The notes under the pieces: generated by a model | The model's input: the letters and a program-made list of their open reading frames with translations, nothing else | Told to the model about the DNA's origin: nothing | Databases searched by the model: none | Shown here: positions 54,299-62,267 of the stretch, piece after piece | Position numbering within the stretch: position 1 is the first letter of the stretch | How the letters are laid out: each line of letters begins with the position of its first letter | Program-made: the position numbers and the translations under genes | Origin: Candidatus Lariskella endosymbiont of Epinotia ramella | GTDB taxonomy: Bacteria > Pseudomonadota > Alphaproteobacteria > Rickettsiales > Midichloriaceae | Direction of reading: 5' to 3' | Length of the DNA: 64,000 nt | NCBI RefSeq assembly: GCF_964019805.1 | Contig: NZ_OZ026472.1 | Span: 248,001-312,000, forward strand

Positions 54299-55210
54299 CT
54301 ACTGAATTACTGCTGGTCTTTCAGATGAATTTACACCACTACGAGCAAAAACTATAATATCGTCTGACAGTGCATCGCTTGAATCAACGCTTACAGTAGT
54401 GCTAGACTTTGTTTTTTTATCAAGCGTTTTTTGTGTATTTTGTACAAGCAGCTTATGATGCGTCCTAGAGCCATTCAACATAGGAGTTTTAGTATTAGAA
54501 TGTGCAGCATAAAGCACGCTTGGAGCAGATTTATTGACTGTTTGCCATGCGTTCTTTACTTTCGCATAGTATTCTTCCCCTTTTTCCTTGCTTCTGGAAT
54601 GATACATTGCTATTGCTCCTCTCCAGTTTCTAGTTTCTGCAAAGTTTTTTGATAAAAAATAAGCAGCATAAGCTATATTATAAGTTGGATTAAGAGCATT
54701 TTCAGGTTTCTTGAAATGATACTTGCCATGTACACGCCAATTCACCTGACCACATCCTACATCTATATTCTCAATTCCACGTGCAAGAGAAGACTTAAAG
54801 AACGCTAAAGCTTCTGCTTGCGTTTTAAAGTAATAGCTTTTACCGTTTATATTTAGAGACCAAGGATGTGGCAACAGCTTTTTCTTACTTTTGCTCCATA
54901 GACCGGATTCAACTAGAGCAATAGACTGAAGCAAACCTCTAGGTAAACCATACTTTTTTTCATATATAGAAATAGCACTAACACAGTGATTGTGATCTTG
55001 TGGCTCAATATTCTGAGCCTGATTAACTACAGGAGCGCTATATATAGCATTATTTAGATCTACTACAGCAGCATTCTGGTGCAATTGGCTTTTTAAAGAG
55101 TTATTGCCTATCGCTACATTTTCTGATGCGTAACAAGTAGTATAAAAGCACAAAATAGAATGGAATATCGTAATATAAATAAAACGTAAAATATAATTAT
55201 ACACCCTCAT
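54299..55210 (-). CDS. lytic transglycosylase (SLT domain)
   Basis: A 303-residue exported murein-cleaving enzyme. The N-terminus (residues 1-28) is a basic-hydrophobic signal ending near C-Y-A-S. The SLT domain (about 78-235) has the catalytic glutamate in S-I-A-L-V-E-S-G-L-W (about 101), then I-D-V-G-C-G-Q-V-N-W (about 157-166), N-P-T-Y-N-I-A-Y-A-A-Y-F-L and A-I-A-M-Y-H-S. The family also includes VirB1-like proteins, which open the wall for secretion systems. The C-terminal 70 residues are low complexity and Ser/Thr-rich. No secretion genes lie next to it, so a general role in wall turnover is as likely. Confidence 0.88.
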   Translation of the reverse strand: MRVYNYILRFIYITIFHSILCFYTTCYASENVAIGNNSLKSQLHQNAAVVDLNNAIYSAPVVNQAQNIEPQDHNHCVSAISIYEKKYGLPRGLLQSIALVESGLWSKSKKKLLPHPWSLNINGKSYYFKTQAEALAFFKSSLARGIENIDVGCGQVNWRVHGKYHFKKPENALNPTYNIAYAAYFLSKNFAETRNWRGAIAMYHSRSKEKGEEYYAKVKNAWQTVNKSAPSVLYAAHSNTKTPMLNGSRTHHKLLVQNTQKTLDKKTKSSTTVSVDSSDALSDDIIVFARSGVNSSERPAVIQ

Positions 55211-56071
55211 CGTCCTACATTTTTTGATGACAACCTTGCGGGAGGTGATTATGCGATAAACTCACAGTGAAGTCTACAAATAAAATGTGAATATTAATGT
55301 CATAAATGTAAGGAGTCCTAAAATTCAGGCTTCAGATATCAATAATATATTCTTTTGATGATTAATACGATAATTTTTTATTCTTCATGATAACTTTGCT
55401 TGATAAGCCTTTGCAGCAGTAGGTTTGAGCAACATTGTCGCATTAAATATATTAAGCATATATTAACAAATCGCTGCTAGATCTCAAATTTTTATCTTGA
55501 TATGATAAAAATTCAATGAAATAGAGTTTTGTTGCAAATTTAGCGAGTGTAGATATTACAAGCAATAATATAGTACTTCACACCTTAAAGATAATCATGT
55601 GTACATCGCAGGTAAATGAAGAGTTGATATTATACAAGCAATATATTTAGTAGAAAGATATATTTTATCTTGATGAGCCATTGAATTTTTCACTTTTTGC
55701 ACTATCTAAAACAGTGTCATTTCACTTATATACCGTAGATAAATAAAGAGTTGATATTTATTATGTATATATAAAGTTAGCCTTCAAAAAGAGCTATGAA
55801 GAATTGTAGCGCGTGTGTATATAAAATACATAATGAGCTTTTTAAATGCGCCAATTTTGAAAAGTATAAGGAATATATAAGGCTGCGAAACCACATGTGA
55901 CACAGGGTAAGATGTAGTTCTGTGGCTCGTCTGAAGCAAGATATTGTACTTTTTATATTGCAAATTGGCTGATTGTTTTGCATATTAAGGAGCTTTTGCT
56001 TGCAACCTTTTATTAGCATATTGCTGGTTGTAAGTTTGAAAAATTAACAGGATTAAAATTAGGGAGAACCT
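55211..56071. other. spacer with R1 repeats, no gene
   Basis: About 860 bp between the divergent lytic transglycosylase and dnaJ genes. It has an R1 end at about 55600-55635 and a full R1 at 55728-55880. No gene is seen. The promoter of dnaJ, a likely RpoH target, should be upstream of 56062; I could not place a heat-shock-type promoter with confidence. Confidence 0.5.
55728..55880 (+). repeat. R1 repeat (long form)
   Basis: TATATACCGTAGATAAATAA, GAGTTGATATTTATTA, CTTCAAAAAGAGCTATGAAG and GCGCCAATTTTGAAAAGTAT in order. Confidence 0.7.
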
Positions 56072-57226
56072 GTGCAACAAGATTATTATGCTCTACTTGG
56101 AGTCAGTAGAAATTCATCTGCCGATGAGATTAAAAAAGCTTATAGAAAGCTTGCAATGCAGTATCACCCAGATCGTAATCAGGGGAACCCAGAAGCTGAA
56201 AAAAAGTTTAAAGAGCTAACAGCAGCATATGATGTATTAAAAGATGAGAATAAAAGAGCTGCTTACGATAGATATGGCTCTGCTGCGTTTGATGGCATGC
56301 AAGGACAGCCTGGAGCTGGGTTTTCACACGACTTCTCAGATTTTGCAGACATATTTAATGGAATTTTTCAGGATTTTGGTGGAGGACCAAGAGGATCTGG
56401 CAATAAGAGAAAAACTAAGGTACGTGGCTCAGATCTGAGATATAATCTATCTATTACTCTTGAAGAAGCTTGCTCTGGTAAGAAATACGATATTAAGTAT
56501 AAAACTGCAGTACGTTGCGAGAGCTGTACAGGGAGTGGCAGCGCTGACAAAAATAATGAAAACATGTCGTGTTTAGCATGCGGAGGAAAAGGTGTAACAG
56601 TTTCACAACAAGGATTTTTCATGGTTGAAAGAACTTGTTCAACGTGTGGAGGAGCGGGTGTTGTAATTAAAAATCCGTGTAGAAGCTGTCACGGTCAAGG
56701 TAGAATTGAAAATGAGAAGAAGATTACTGTGAATATCCCAGCTGGTGTCGAAGATGGCATAAAGATCAGAGTTGCTGGAGAGGGCGAATGTGGAGTGCGT
56801 GGCGGAGCTGCAGGTGATTTATATATATTTATTAATATCTTACAACATCCTATTTTTGAGAGAAGAAAAGATGATCTTTATTGTACTGTGAGTATAAAAA
56901 TGACTACCGCAGCGCTTGGTGGCGCAATTCAAGTAAAGTGTTTGGATGGTTCTTTGGTTAAAGTCGCTGTACCACAAGGAACGCAGTTTGATACGCAATT
57001 GAAAGTGACTGGAAAGGGCATGCCAATTTTAAAATCAAATAAATTTGGCAATATGTTTGTGCGTGTTAAAGTGGAAGTTCCTTCAAATTTGACAGCTCGC
57101 CAAAAGGAATTGCTGAAAGAATTTGACAATGAATACACAAATGCACAGTCCGAAGATGAAGGTTTGTTTAGTAAGGTAAAGAATTTTTGGAGTGAGATAA
57201 CAAACGATAAGAATGACAATAAATAA
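56072..57226 (+). CDS. dnaJ: chaperone DnaJ
   Basis: Hsp40 co-chaperone of DnaK. 384 residues: J domain 1-70 with the H-P-D motif at 32-34; a Gly/Phe-rich segment (about 72-105); a zinc domain with four C-x-x-C-x-G-x-G repeats (C-E-S-C-T-G-S-G, C-L-A-C-G-G-K-G, C-S-T-C-G-G-A-G, C-R-S-C-H-G-Q-G); and C-terminal substrate-binding domains. The start is GTG 56072 behind AGGGAGA, and it matches the J-domain beginning of other DnaJ proteins. dnaK is not adjacent. RpoH in this window is the likely regulator. Confidence 0.96.
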   Translation: MQQDYYALLGVSRNSSADEIKKAYRKLAMQYHPDRNQGNPEAEKKFKELTAAYDVLKDENKRAAYDRYGSAAFDGMQGQPGAGFSHDFSDFADIFNGIFQDFGGGPRGSGNKRKTKVRGSDLRYNLSITLEEACSGKKYDIKYKTAVRCESCTGSGSADKNNENMSCLACGGKGVTVSQQGFFMVERTCSTCGGAGVVIKNPCRSCHGQGRIENEKKITVNIPAGVEDGIKIRVAGEGECGVRGGAAGDLYIFINILQHPIFERRKDDLYCTVSIKMTTAALGGAIQVKCLDGSLVKVAVPQGTQFDTQLKVTGKGMPILKSNKFGNMFVRVKVEVPSNLTARQKELLKEFDNEYTNAQSEDEGLFSKVKNFWSEITNDKNDNK

Positions 57227-57307
57227 ACTATTGTGTTTATAGTTTTATATATACGAAAAGCAGTATCTACAGCCAAAATAATTATTTAATAAATAAGAAA
57301 AAGCTGA

Positions 57308-57440
57308 TGTATACCGCAAGTAAGTGAAGAGTTGGTATTAAACTTCAAAAAGAGCTAGAAGAATTAATATGCAATGTATAACGAAATATATAAAGATCAT
57401 TTTCACAAGACGTCAATTTTGAAAAGTATGATGATTATAT
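57308..57440 (+). repeat. R1 repeat (long form)
   Basis: TATACCGCAAGTAAGTGAAG, AGTTGGTATTAAACTTCAAA, AAGAGCTAGAAGAATTAATA and CGTCAATTTTGAAAAGTATG in order. Confidence 0.7.
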
Positions 57441-57592
57441 ATATTGATGTGTGTACCTGATATTAAATAATATAGCTGGTTACATTTTGTCTGAAAAGCA
57501 TGTGGGAATTTTGCAAGATTAATGATGATAAAAAGATTGCCTAGTAGTACAGTGAGTATTTCTGCTTGCTCATTTGTCGAATTATGCGCTGG

Positions 57593-57850
57593 ACTCAAGT
57601 AAGTGCACGCGCGAGGATTGGAGGATTGTAAAAGCATGATTTTTTAGAGCGCAAGTTAATTTCTGAATCAAATACTTTTATATATTTAAGATAAGATTGG
57701 AGTTTAGCTGCACTAAAAACACAAGCTACCATGCGCGTACTTAAATTTTAAAGAAAAGAACTAAACTAAAGTATTCTGTTGCTTGGGAAGTTGGTATTAT
57801 ATGGAAAATCATGCCAAAGTAGTCTGCACAATAACTTTACAGGCAGCGCT
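57593..57850 (+). repeat. R2 repeat with an R3 piece inside
   Basis: It begins CTCAAGTAAGTGCACGCGC and ends CACAATAACTTTACAGGCAG. The R2 text is interrupted after ATATTTAAG at 57690 by R3 sequence that ends CTTGGGAAGTTGGTATTA (57783-57800), and resumes with TATGGAAAATCATGCC. Confidence 0.65.
57700..57799. repeat. R3 repeat (deleted copy)
   Basis: GTTTAGCTGC at the left and AAAGTATTCTGTTGCTTGGG plus AAGTTGGTATTA at the right match R3 ends. The inner part is shorter than in copies at 7565 and 9409. Confidence 0.55.
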
Positions 57851-58042
57851 TATAATACAGGTAATATCTTGAATATTTAATTTTACATGCTAATTCTGTA
57901 TTTAATTATTGGAAAAGTTTTTGACTTGCGCTAACATTCTCAAAAATTTCTATTTGTTTTGTCTCTATGCAGTAAGTTATGAAAGCTATTTTTATCATGA
58001 TTTTGCTGTTTTAGAGCTTCATATTTAATCTAATTAAATTTC

Positions 58043-58951
58043 ATGTCAGAAGAATTGCAAGGAGAGTCTTATAAGACGTTGCGCCCTACAGTCCCAGCAC
58101 TAGAGGAAATGTTGCAGAAAACTTTGCCTGTGCTAGATCATGGGTTTGTAAGGCTTATAGACTATATGGGAGATGATGCAGCTATAGTGCAAGCTGCACG
58201 CGTCTCTTACGGCCGCGGGACAAAAAGAGCAAATGAAGACAAAGGCTTAATAAATTATTTGATGAGGCATTCTCATACCACGCCATTTGAGATGTGTGAG
58301 ATAAAGTTGCACATAAAGCTTCCTATATTTATAGCACGTCAGTGGATTAGACATAGAACTGCAAGTGTGAATGAATATTCAGCGCGTTATTCTGTTTTAG
58401 ATAGAGAGTTTTATATTCCAAAGCGTGAACATTTAGCAAAACAATCTTCATTAAATAAACAGGGACGCGATGCATTGCTCTCTGATCACGAAGCAAATGA
58501 AGTGCTAGAGCTTCTAAAACATGATGCAAGCATGCTATATCGCAATTATATGCGAATGCTGAATATGGATGACGCAACTGGTGAAGTCATAGATCAAGGA
58601 AGAGATGGACTTACTAGAGAACTTGCAAGGATGAATCTATCACTAAATTATTATACACAGTGGTATTGGAAGATAGATTTACATAATCTGCTGCATTTCT
58701 TGAAACTGCGCGCTGATCCTCATGCGCAGTTTGAGATTAGAGAATATGCTGGTGTAATACTAGAACTTGTGAAGAAATGGGTGCCATACACATACGAAGC
58801 TTTCAGCAATTATAAACTCGGTGGGGCTCACATATCGGAAGCTGCGTTAAATGTGATAAGAGCGATGATTAATGGTAAGATTGTTGCTCAAGAAGAAAGC
58901 GGCATATCTAAACGTGAATGGTCAGATTTGATGGCTTTGCTTGGGAAATGA
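58043..58951 (+). CDS. thyX: FAD-dependent thymidylate synthase ThyX
   Basis: This makes dTMP from dUMP using methylenetetrahydrofolate and FAD. The 302-residue protein has the ThyX motif [14 protein letters not shown] (about 110-123), the segment [20 protein letters not shown], and the C-terminal [15 protein letters not shown]. Length fits the longer alphaproteobacterial form. ThyX replaces ThyA in Rickettsiales, which also removes the need for DHFR as part of the cycle. Confidence 0.96.
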   Translation: MSEELQGESYKTLRPTVPALEEMLQKTLPVLDHGFVRLIDYMGDDAAIVQAARVSYGRGTKRANEDKGLINYLMRHSHTTPFEMCEIKLHIKLPIFIARQWIRHRTASVNEYSARYSVLDREFYIPKREHLAKQSSLNKQGRDALLSDHEANEVLELLKHDASMLYRNYMRMLNMDDATGEVIDQGRDGLTRELARMNLSLNYYTQWYWKIDLHNLLHFLKLRADPHAQFEIREYAGVILELVKKWVPYTYEAFSNYKLGGAHISEAALNVIRAMINGKIVAQEESGISKREWSDLMALLGK

Positions 58952-59148
58952 ATTAACTTAACGAGAGCTGTTAGTTATGTTAATTATTTTATAATGGATA
59001 AATTATTTAAATAAGTGCAAAAATTGAGCCGTGAGCAATCTTACTAAGGTTTTTAAAATCGATGTTTTTGCAGAGTAGATATGTTCTATATTCATAGTGA
59101 TTAAACATCATAAACTAAAAATAATTATCTATAAGTAACTTTTACATT

Positions 59149-59784
59149 TTGTTTTATGTTTTATTAATGAATATGCAAGAAAGTTTAAATGATTATTTTG
59201 GTACAAGAGAATTAGAGCTATTGCAGAAATATTCTGAACTACTGCTGCTCTGGAATAAAAAAATAAATCTTGTCTCCCGCTCTGTCTTGACATATGAAGA
59301 TCTAATTCCACATATATTAGATTCTGCACTTTTGAGCAGATTTATTCAAAATAAGCATTTTAGTATAGCAGATATAGGAAGCGGAGGTGGGTTTCCTGGA
59401 ATGATACTTGCAATACTCGGCTATAATTGCGTATTATTTGAGAAAAACAGCAAGAAGACTGCGTTTTTATTAGAAGTCAAGGGAATGCTTAAAATTAATG
59501 CGCAAGTGGTCTGTGGAGATGTTAGAGATGCAAAAAGCAGTGTATTTGATGTGATAGTATCAAGAGCATTTTGTGATACTGTGATGCTGCTTGATTATAC
59601 GAAACACATTGCTGGGCAAAATACTAATTATCTGCTACATAAAGGAAAGGATTGGCAGAAAGAAGTAAGTAGCCTTATGAGAGATTGGCATTTTGATCTC
59701 GAAAATTATAATAATATTCATAAGCCGAATTCTAGTATTATATCGATTTCTAATCTGCAGAAAAATAGACATGACGCGCTCTAA
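59149..59784 (+). CDS. rsmG: 16S rRNA (guanine-N7) methyltransferase RsmG
   Basis: This methylates N7 of G527 in 16S rRNA with SAM. 211 residues (the ATG at 59167, M7, may be the true start). Motifs: L-L-L-W-N-K-K-I-N-L-V-S-R-S (about 32-45), H-I-L-D-S-A-L (about 57-63) and the SAM loop I-A-D-I-G-S-G-G-G-F-P-G (about 76-87). It was formerly called gidB and is typically found before parA-parB, as here. Its last 14 bp overlap parA. Confidence 0.93.
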   Translation: MFYVLLMNMQESLNDYFGTRELELLQKYSELLLLWNKKINLVSRSVLTYEDLIPHILDSALLSRFIQNKHFSIADIGSGGGFPGMILAILGYNCVLFEKNSKKTAFLLEVKGMLKINAQVVCGDVRDAKSSVFDVIVSRAFCDTVMLLDYTKHIAGQNTNYLLHKGKDWQKEVSSLMRDWHFDLENYNNIHKPNSSIISISNLQKNRHDAL

Positions 59785-60544
59785 GATCATCGCTATTGCT
59801 AATCAAAAAGGTGGAGTGGGTAAAACCACTACTGCTGTTAATTTGTCCACTGCGCTTGCCGCGGTTGGAAGTTCTATATTACTCATAGATTTTGATCCAC
59901 AGGGGAACGCTAGTACAAGCGTTGGTCTATCAAACCAACAAAGAGAGAATGATGTATATAAATTATTGTCGCATGGACTTGCAGTAGAATCTTCTATAGT
60001 AAAAACTCAGATTCCAAACCTTGATATTATTCCAGCAACTGTCGACCTTGCCGCTATAGAATCTGAAACTGCTGATCTTGATGGAAGGGAGTTTTTGCTC
60101 AAATCAAGGCTAAGGCATATGAATGCAGATTACGACTATATATTTATAGATTGCTGCCCTTCTCTTGGACTTCTGACAATGAATGCATTGGCAGCTGCTC
60201 ATTCCGTACTTATTCCTTTGCAATGTGAGTTTCTTGCGCTTGAAGGACTTGCACATCTACTTAATACTGTACAACTTATAAAATCGGCAGTAAATCGTGA
60301 CCTTTATATAGAGGGTGTTTTGCTAACAATGAGTGATAAGCGAAATAGGTTATCTCAACAAGTTGCAAAAGACGTAAGAGAAAAATTGAAAAAACTAGTG
60401 TATGATACTGTTATACCAAGAAACGTCAAATTGTCTGAAGCTCCTTCGCATGGCAAGCCAGCAATTTTGTATGATTTTGTATGCCTTGGCTCCATAGCTT
60501 ATATGATGCTTGCAAAAGAATTTTTAGCTAAAAATACTTATTAA
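59771..60544 (+). CDS. parA: chromosome partitioning ATPase ParA (Soj)
   Basis: A deviant Walker ATPase that moves ParB-parS complexes over the nucleoid. I start it at ATG 59771, inside rsmG, so that the 257-residue protein begins just before the deviant Walker A, K-G-G-V-G-K-T-T-T (about 14-22), as in other ParA proteins; the earlier frame start at 59693 only shadows rsmG. D-F-D-P-Q-G-N and D-C-C-P-S-L-G-L-L are the A' and B motifs. parB follows, but a 310-bp spacer with an R1 repeat separates the two. Confidence 0.95.
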   Translation: MTRSKIIAIANQKGGVGKTTTAVNLSTALAAVGSSILLIDFDPQGNASTSVGLSNQQRENDVYKLLSHGLAVESSIVKTQIPNLDIIPATVDLAAIESETADLDGREFLLKSRLRHMNADYDYIFIDCCPSLGLLTMNALAAAHSVLIPLQCEFLALEGLAHLLNTVQLIKSAVNRDLYIEGVLLTMSDKRNRLSQQVAKDVREKLKKLVYDTVIPRNVKLSEAPSHGKPAILYDFVCLGSIAYMMLAKEFLAKNTY

Positions 60545-60660
60545 TTAACTAGCATGTAGCTTAGGTAAGCACTGCAGCCCTGAAAAGAGAGCATCAAAAA
60601 GATCTGATGATTTGTCACAACATATTTTGGTTACTTCTCTTTTTGTACTGCCTCTCTTGA

Positions 60661-60830
60661 GAAGAGAAGAATTGGTATTTAACTTACGCACATACGAAGT
60701 GAGACTTCAAAAAGGGCTAGGAAGAACTAAGGTTGCATGTATAATCAATCAATACAAGCACTGCCAGCAACACCTATAACAAGCGATCTTTAAAAGGCGC
60801 CAATTTTGAAGTATGATTTAGTATGCATGT
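60661..60830 (+). repeat. R1 repeat between parA and parB
   Basis: AGAAGAATTGGTATTTAACT, TACGCACATACGAAGTGAGA, CTTCAAAAAGGGCTAGGAAG and GGCGCCAATTTTGAAGTATG, the R1 blocks in order. parA and parB are usually adjacent, so the repeat probably opened this gap. Confidence 0.7.
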
Positions 60831-60854
60831 AGATATTAAAAATAATTTACTATA

Positions 60855-61769
60855 ATGACAACTGAACGTAAAGTCCTTGGTAAGGGATTATCAGCATTGA
60901 TTTCTACAGATGCAGCATCACTGCTGCAGTTAGATGAAAGAAATCATGAGCATATGATATATATCTCGATAGATGATGTGGAGGTTAATCCATACCAGCC
61001 GAGGAGTACTATGACAAGTGATGAACTTCAGGAGTTGAGTGATTCTATCAAAGAATATGGAGTGCTTCAGCCTATTTTGGTTGCTAAAGGCAAAAATAAG
61101 AGATATTGCATAATTTCCGGCGAGAGAAGATGGAGAGCTTCTATTATTGCGGGTCTCAAGACAATACCTGTGATTTTTAAGAATTGCTCCGATCTTATGC
61201 TTTTGCAGATTGCGATCCTTGAAAATATACAGAGAGAAGATTTAACTCCAATTGAAGAAGCAAAAGCATATCAGCAATTAATAGATCAATTTGGTTATAC
61301 ACAAGATCTGCTTGCAGAGAAGCTGAACAAAAGCAGAAGTCATATAGCAAATATGATAAGACTACTAAGGCTTCCTCAAGAAGTGCAAGGATGGGTCGAT
61401 CAAAATCAGATTTCTGTCGGGCATGCAAAAGCTATATTCACAAGCGATGAGCCTGTAGAATTCGCAAAGCAGGTTATAGACCGTGGACTTAACGTGCGGG
61501 AGACCGAGCAACTTGCAAGAGCAAAAAAAGTTAAGAAAGATTCTGTAACTGTGACTCGTATTAAATCTTCTGAGAATATTGGAAACGCTCCTGAAGAAAA
61601 AGATCTAGATTTACTATCACTGGAGGAGAAAATGTCCAATAATCTTGGTTGCAAAACTGAGATAAAGTTAAGTGGTTCTTCTGGCTCAATCACACTATCA
61701 TTTAAAACATTGGAAGAATTTGACATATTGGTTTATGCTCTCTGTAGGCAAATTTCTGATATGTCTTAA
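60855..61769 (+). CDS. parB: chromosome partitioning protein ParB
   Basis: A CTP-dependent DNA clamp that loads at parS and works with ParA. 304 residues: N-terminal L-G-K-G-L-S-A-L-I (about 8-16), the CTP-binding region with S-G-E-R-R-W-R-A (about 90-97) and L-E-N-I-Q-R-E-D-L (about 118-126), the HTH K-S-R-S-H-I-A-N-M-I-R-L-L-R-L (about 159-173), and a short C-terminal dimer domain. All parts are present. I found no consensus parS site in the window. R4 starts 3 bp after the stop. Confidence 0.95.
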   Translation: MTTERKVLGKGLSALISTDAASLLQLDERNHEHMIYISIDDVEVNPYQPRSTMTSDELQELSDSIKEYGVLQPILVAKGKNKRYCIISGERRWRASIIAGLKTIPVIFKNCSDLMLLQIAILENIQREDLTPIEEAKAYQQLIDQFGYTQDLLAEKLNKSRSHIANMIRLLRLPQEVQGWVDQNQISVGHAKAIFTSDEPVEFAKQVIDRGLNVRETEQLARAKKVKKDSVTVTRIKSSENIGNAPEEKDLDLLSLEEKMSNNLGCKTEIKLSGSSGSITLSFKTLEEFDILVYALCRQISDMS

Positions 61770-61771
61770 TG

Positions 61772-61935
61772 TGTCTGTCCGTCAAAAATCTCTTTTGCCT
61801 CTCGCAAATAAATTTTTGCGGAAAGTTAAATGTACAAAAATTAGCTTGGGGAATGCCATGCACTAATTTTCGGATATATAATTTCTAATAGTTGCAAATA
61901 TTACTTAATAAAATCCATAAGGTTTTTGGCAATTT
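61772..61935 (+). repeat. R4 repeat (long form) directly after parB
   Basis: CTGTCCGTCAAAAATCTCTT / CGCAAATAAATTTTTGCGG hairpin, GTTAAATGTACAAAAATTAG / CACTAATTTTCGG hairpin, and AAAATCCATAAGGTTTTTGG. Only three bases separate it from the parB stop. Confidence 0.75.
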
Positions 61936-62267
61936 TGCCACTTTTTCTGCTGGATTTTGCCTGCATCATAATTACTTGTAGGCCAAGATAAATCCTTGGG
62001 CTTCTTAGAATTATGACGCAGGCAACTTTTTATTTAAGTGCAGCTTTATAGCTATATACTTTGGTTTAATATAAAATTTAGCTGCACTTAAGGGATACAT
62101 TATATATTATTAGCAATATACATACTTTCCTTCTTGTGATTTATGTTTTTGAAATGCGCTGATAACCGGTTTTATTTTGAAGGTTATGTCCTTGTATTGC
62201 TGCATTATTAATTTTTACTCAAGCGGGATTTTGATAAAATACTAATTTAACAAGGGGAATTCGGCCA
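61936..62267. other. spacer before nuoG, no gene
   Basis: About 330 bp with no credible frame. AAGGGGAA at about 62252-62259 is the probable ribosome-binding site of nuoG. Confidence 0.5.

Larger units (their letters stand above)
57227..58042. other. spacer with nested R1, R2 and R3 repeats
   Basis: About 815 bp between dnaJ and thyX, filled by R1 (57308-57440), R2 (57593-57850) and an R3 piece inside R2 (57700-57799). No gene is seen. Confidence 0.5.
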
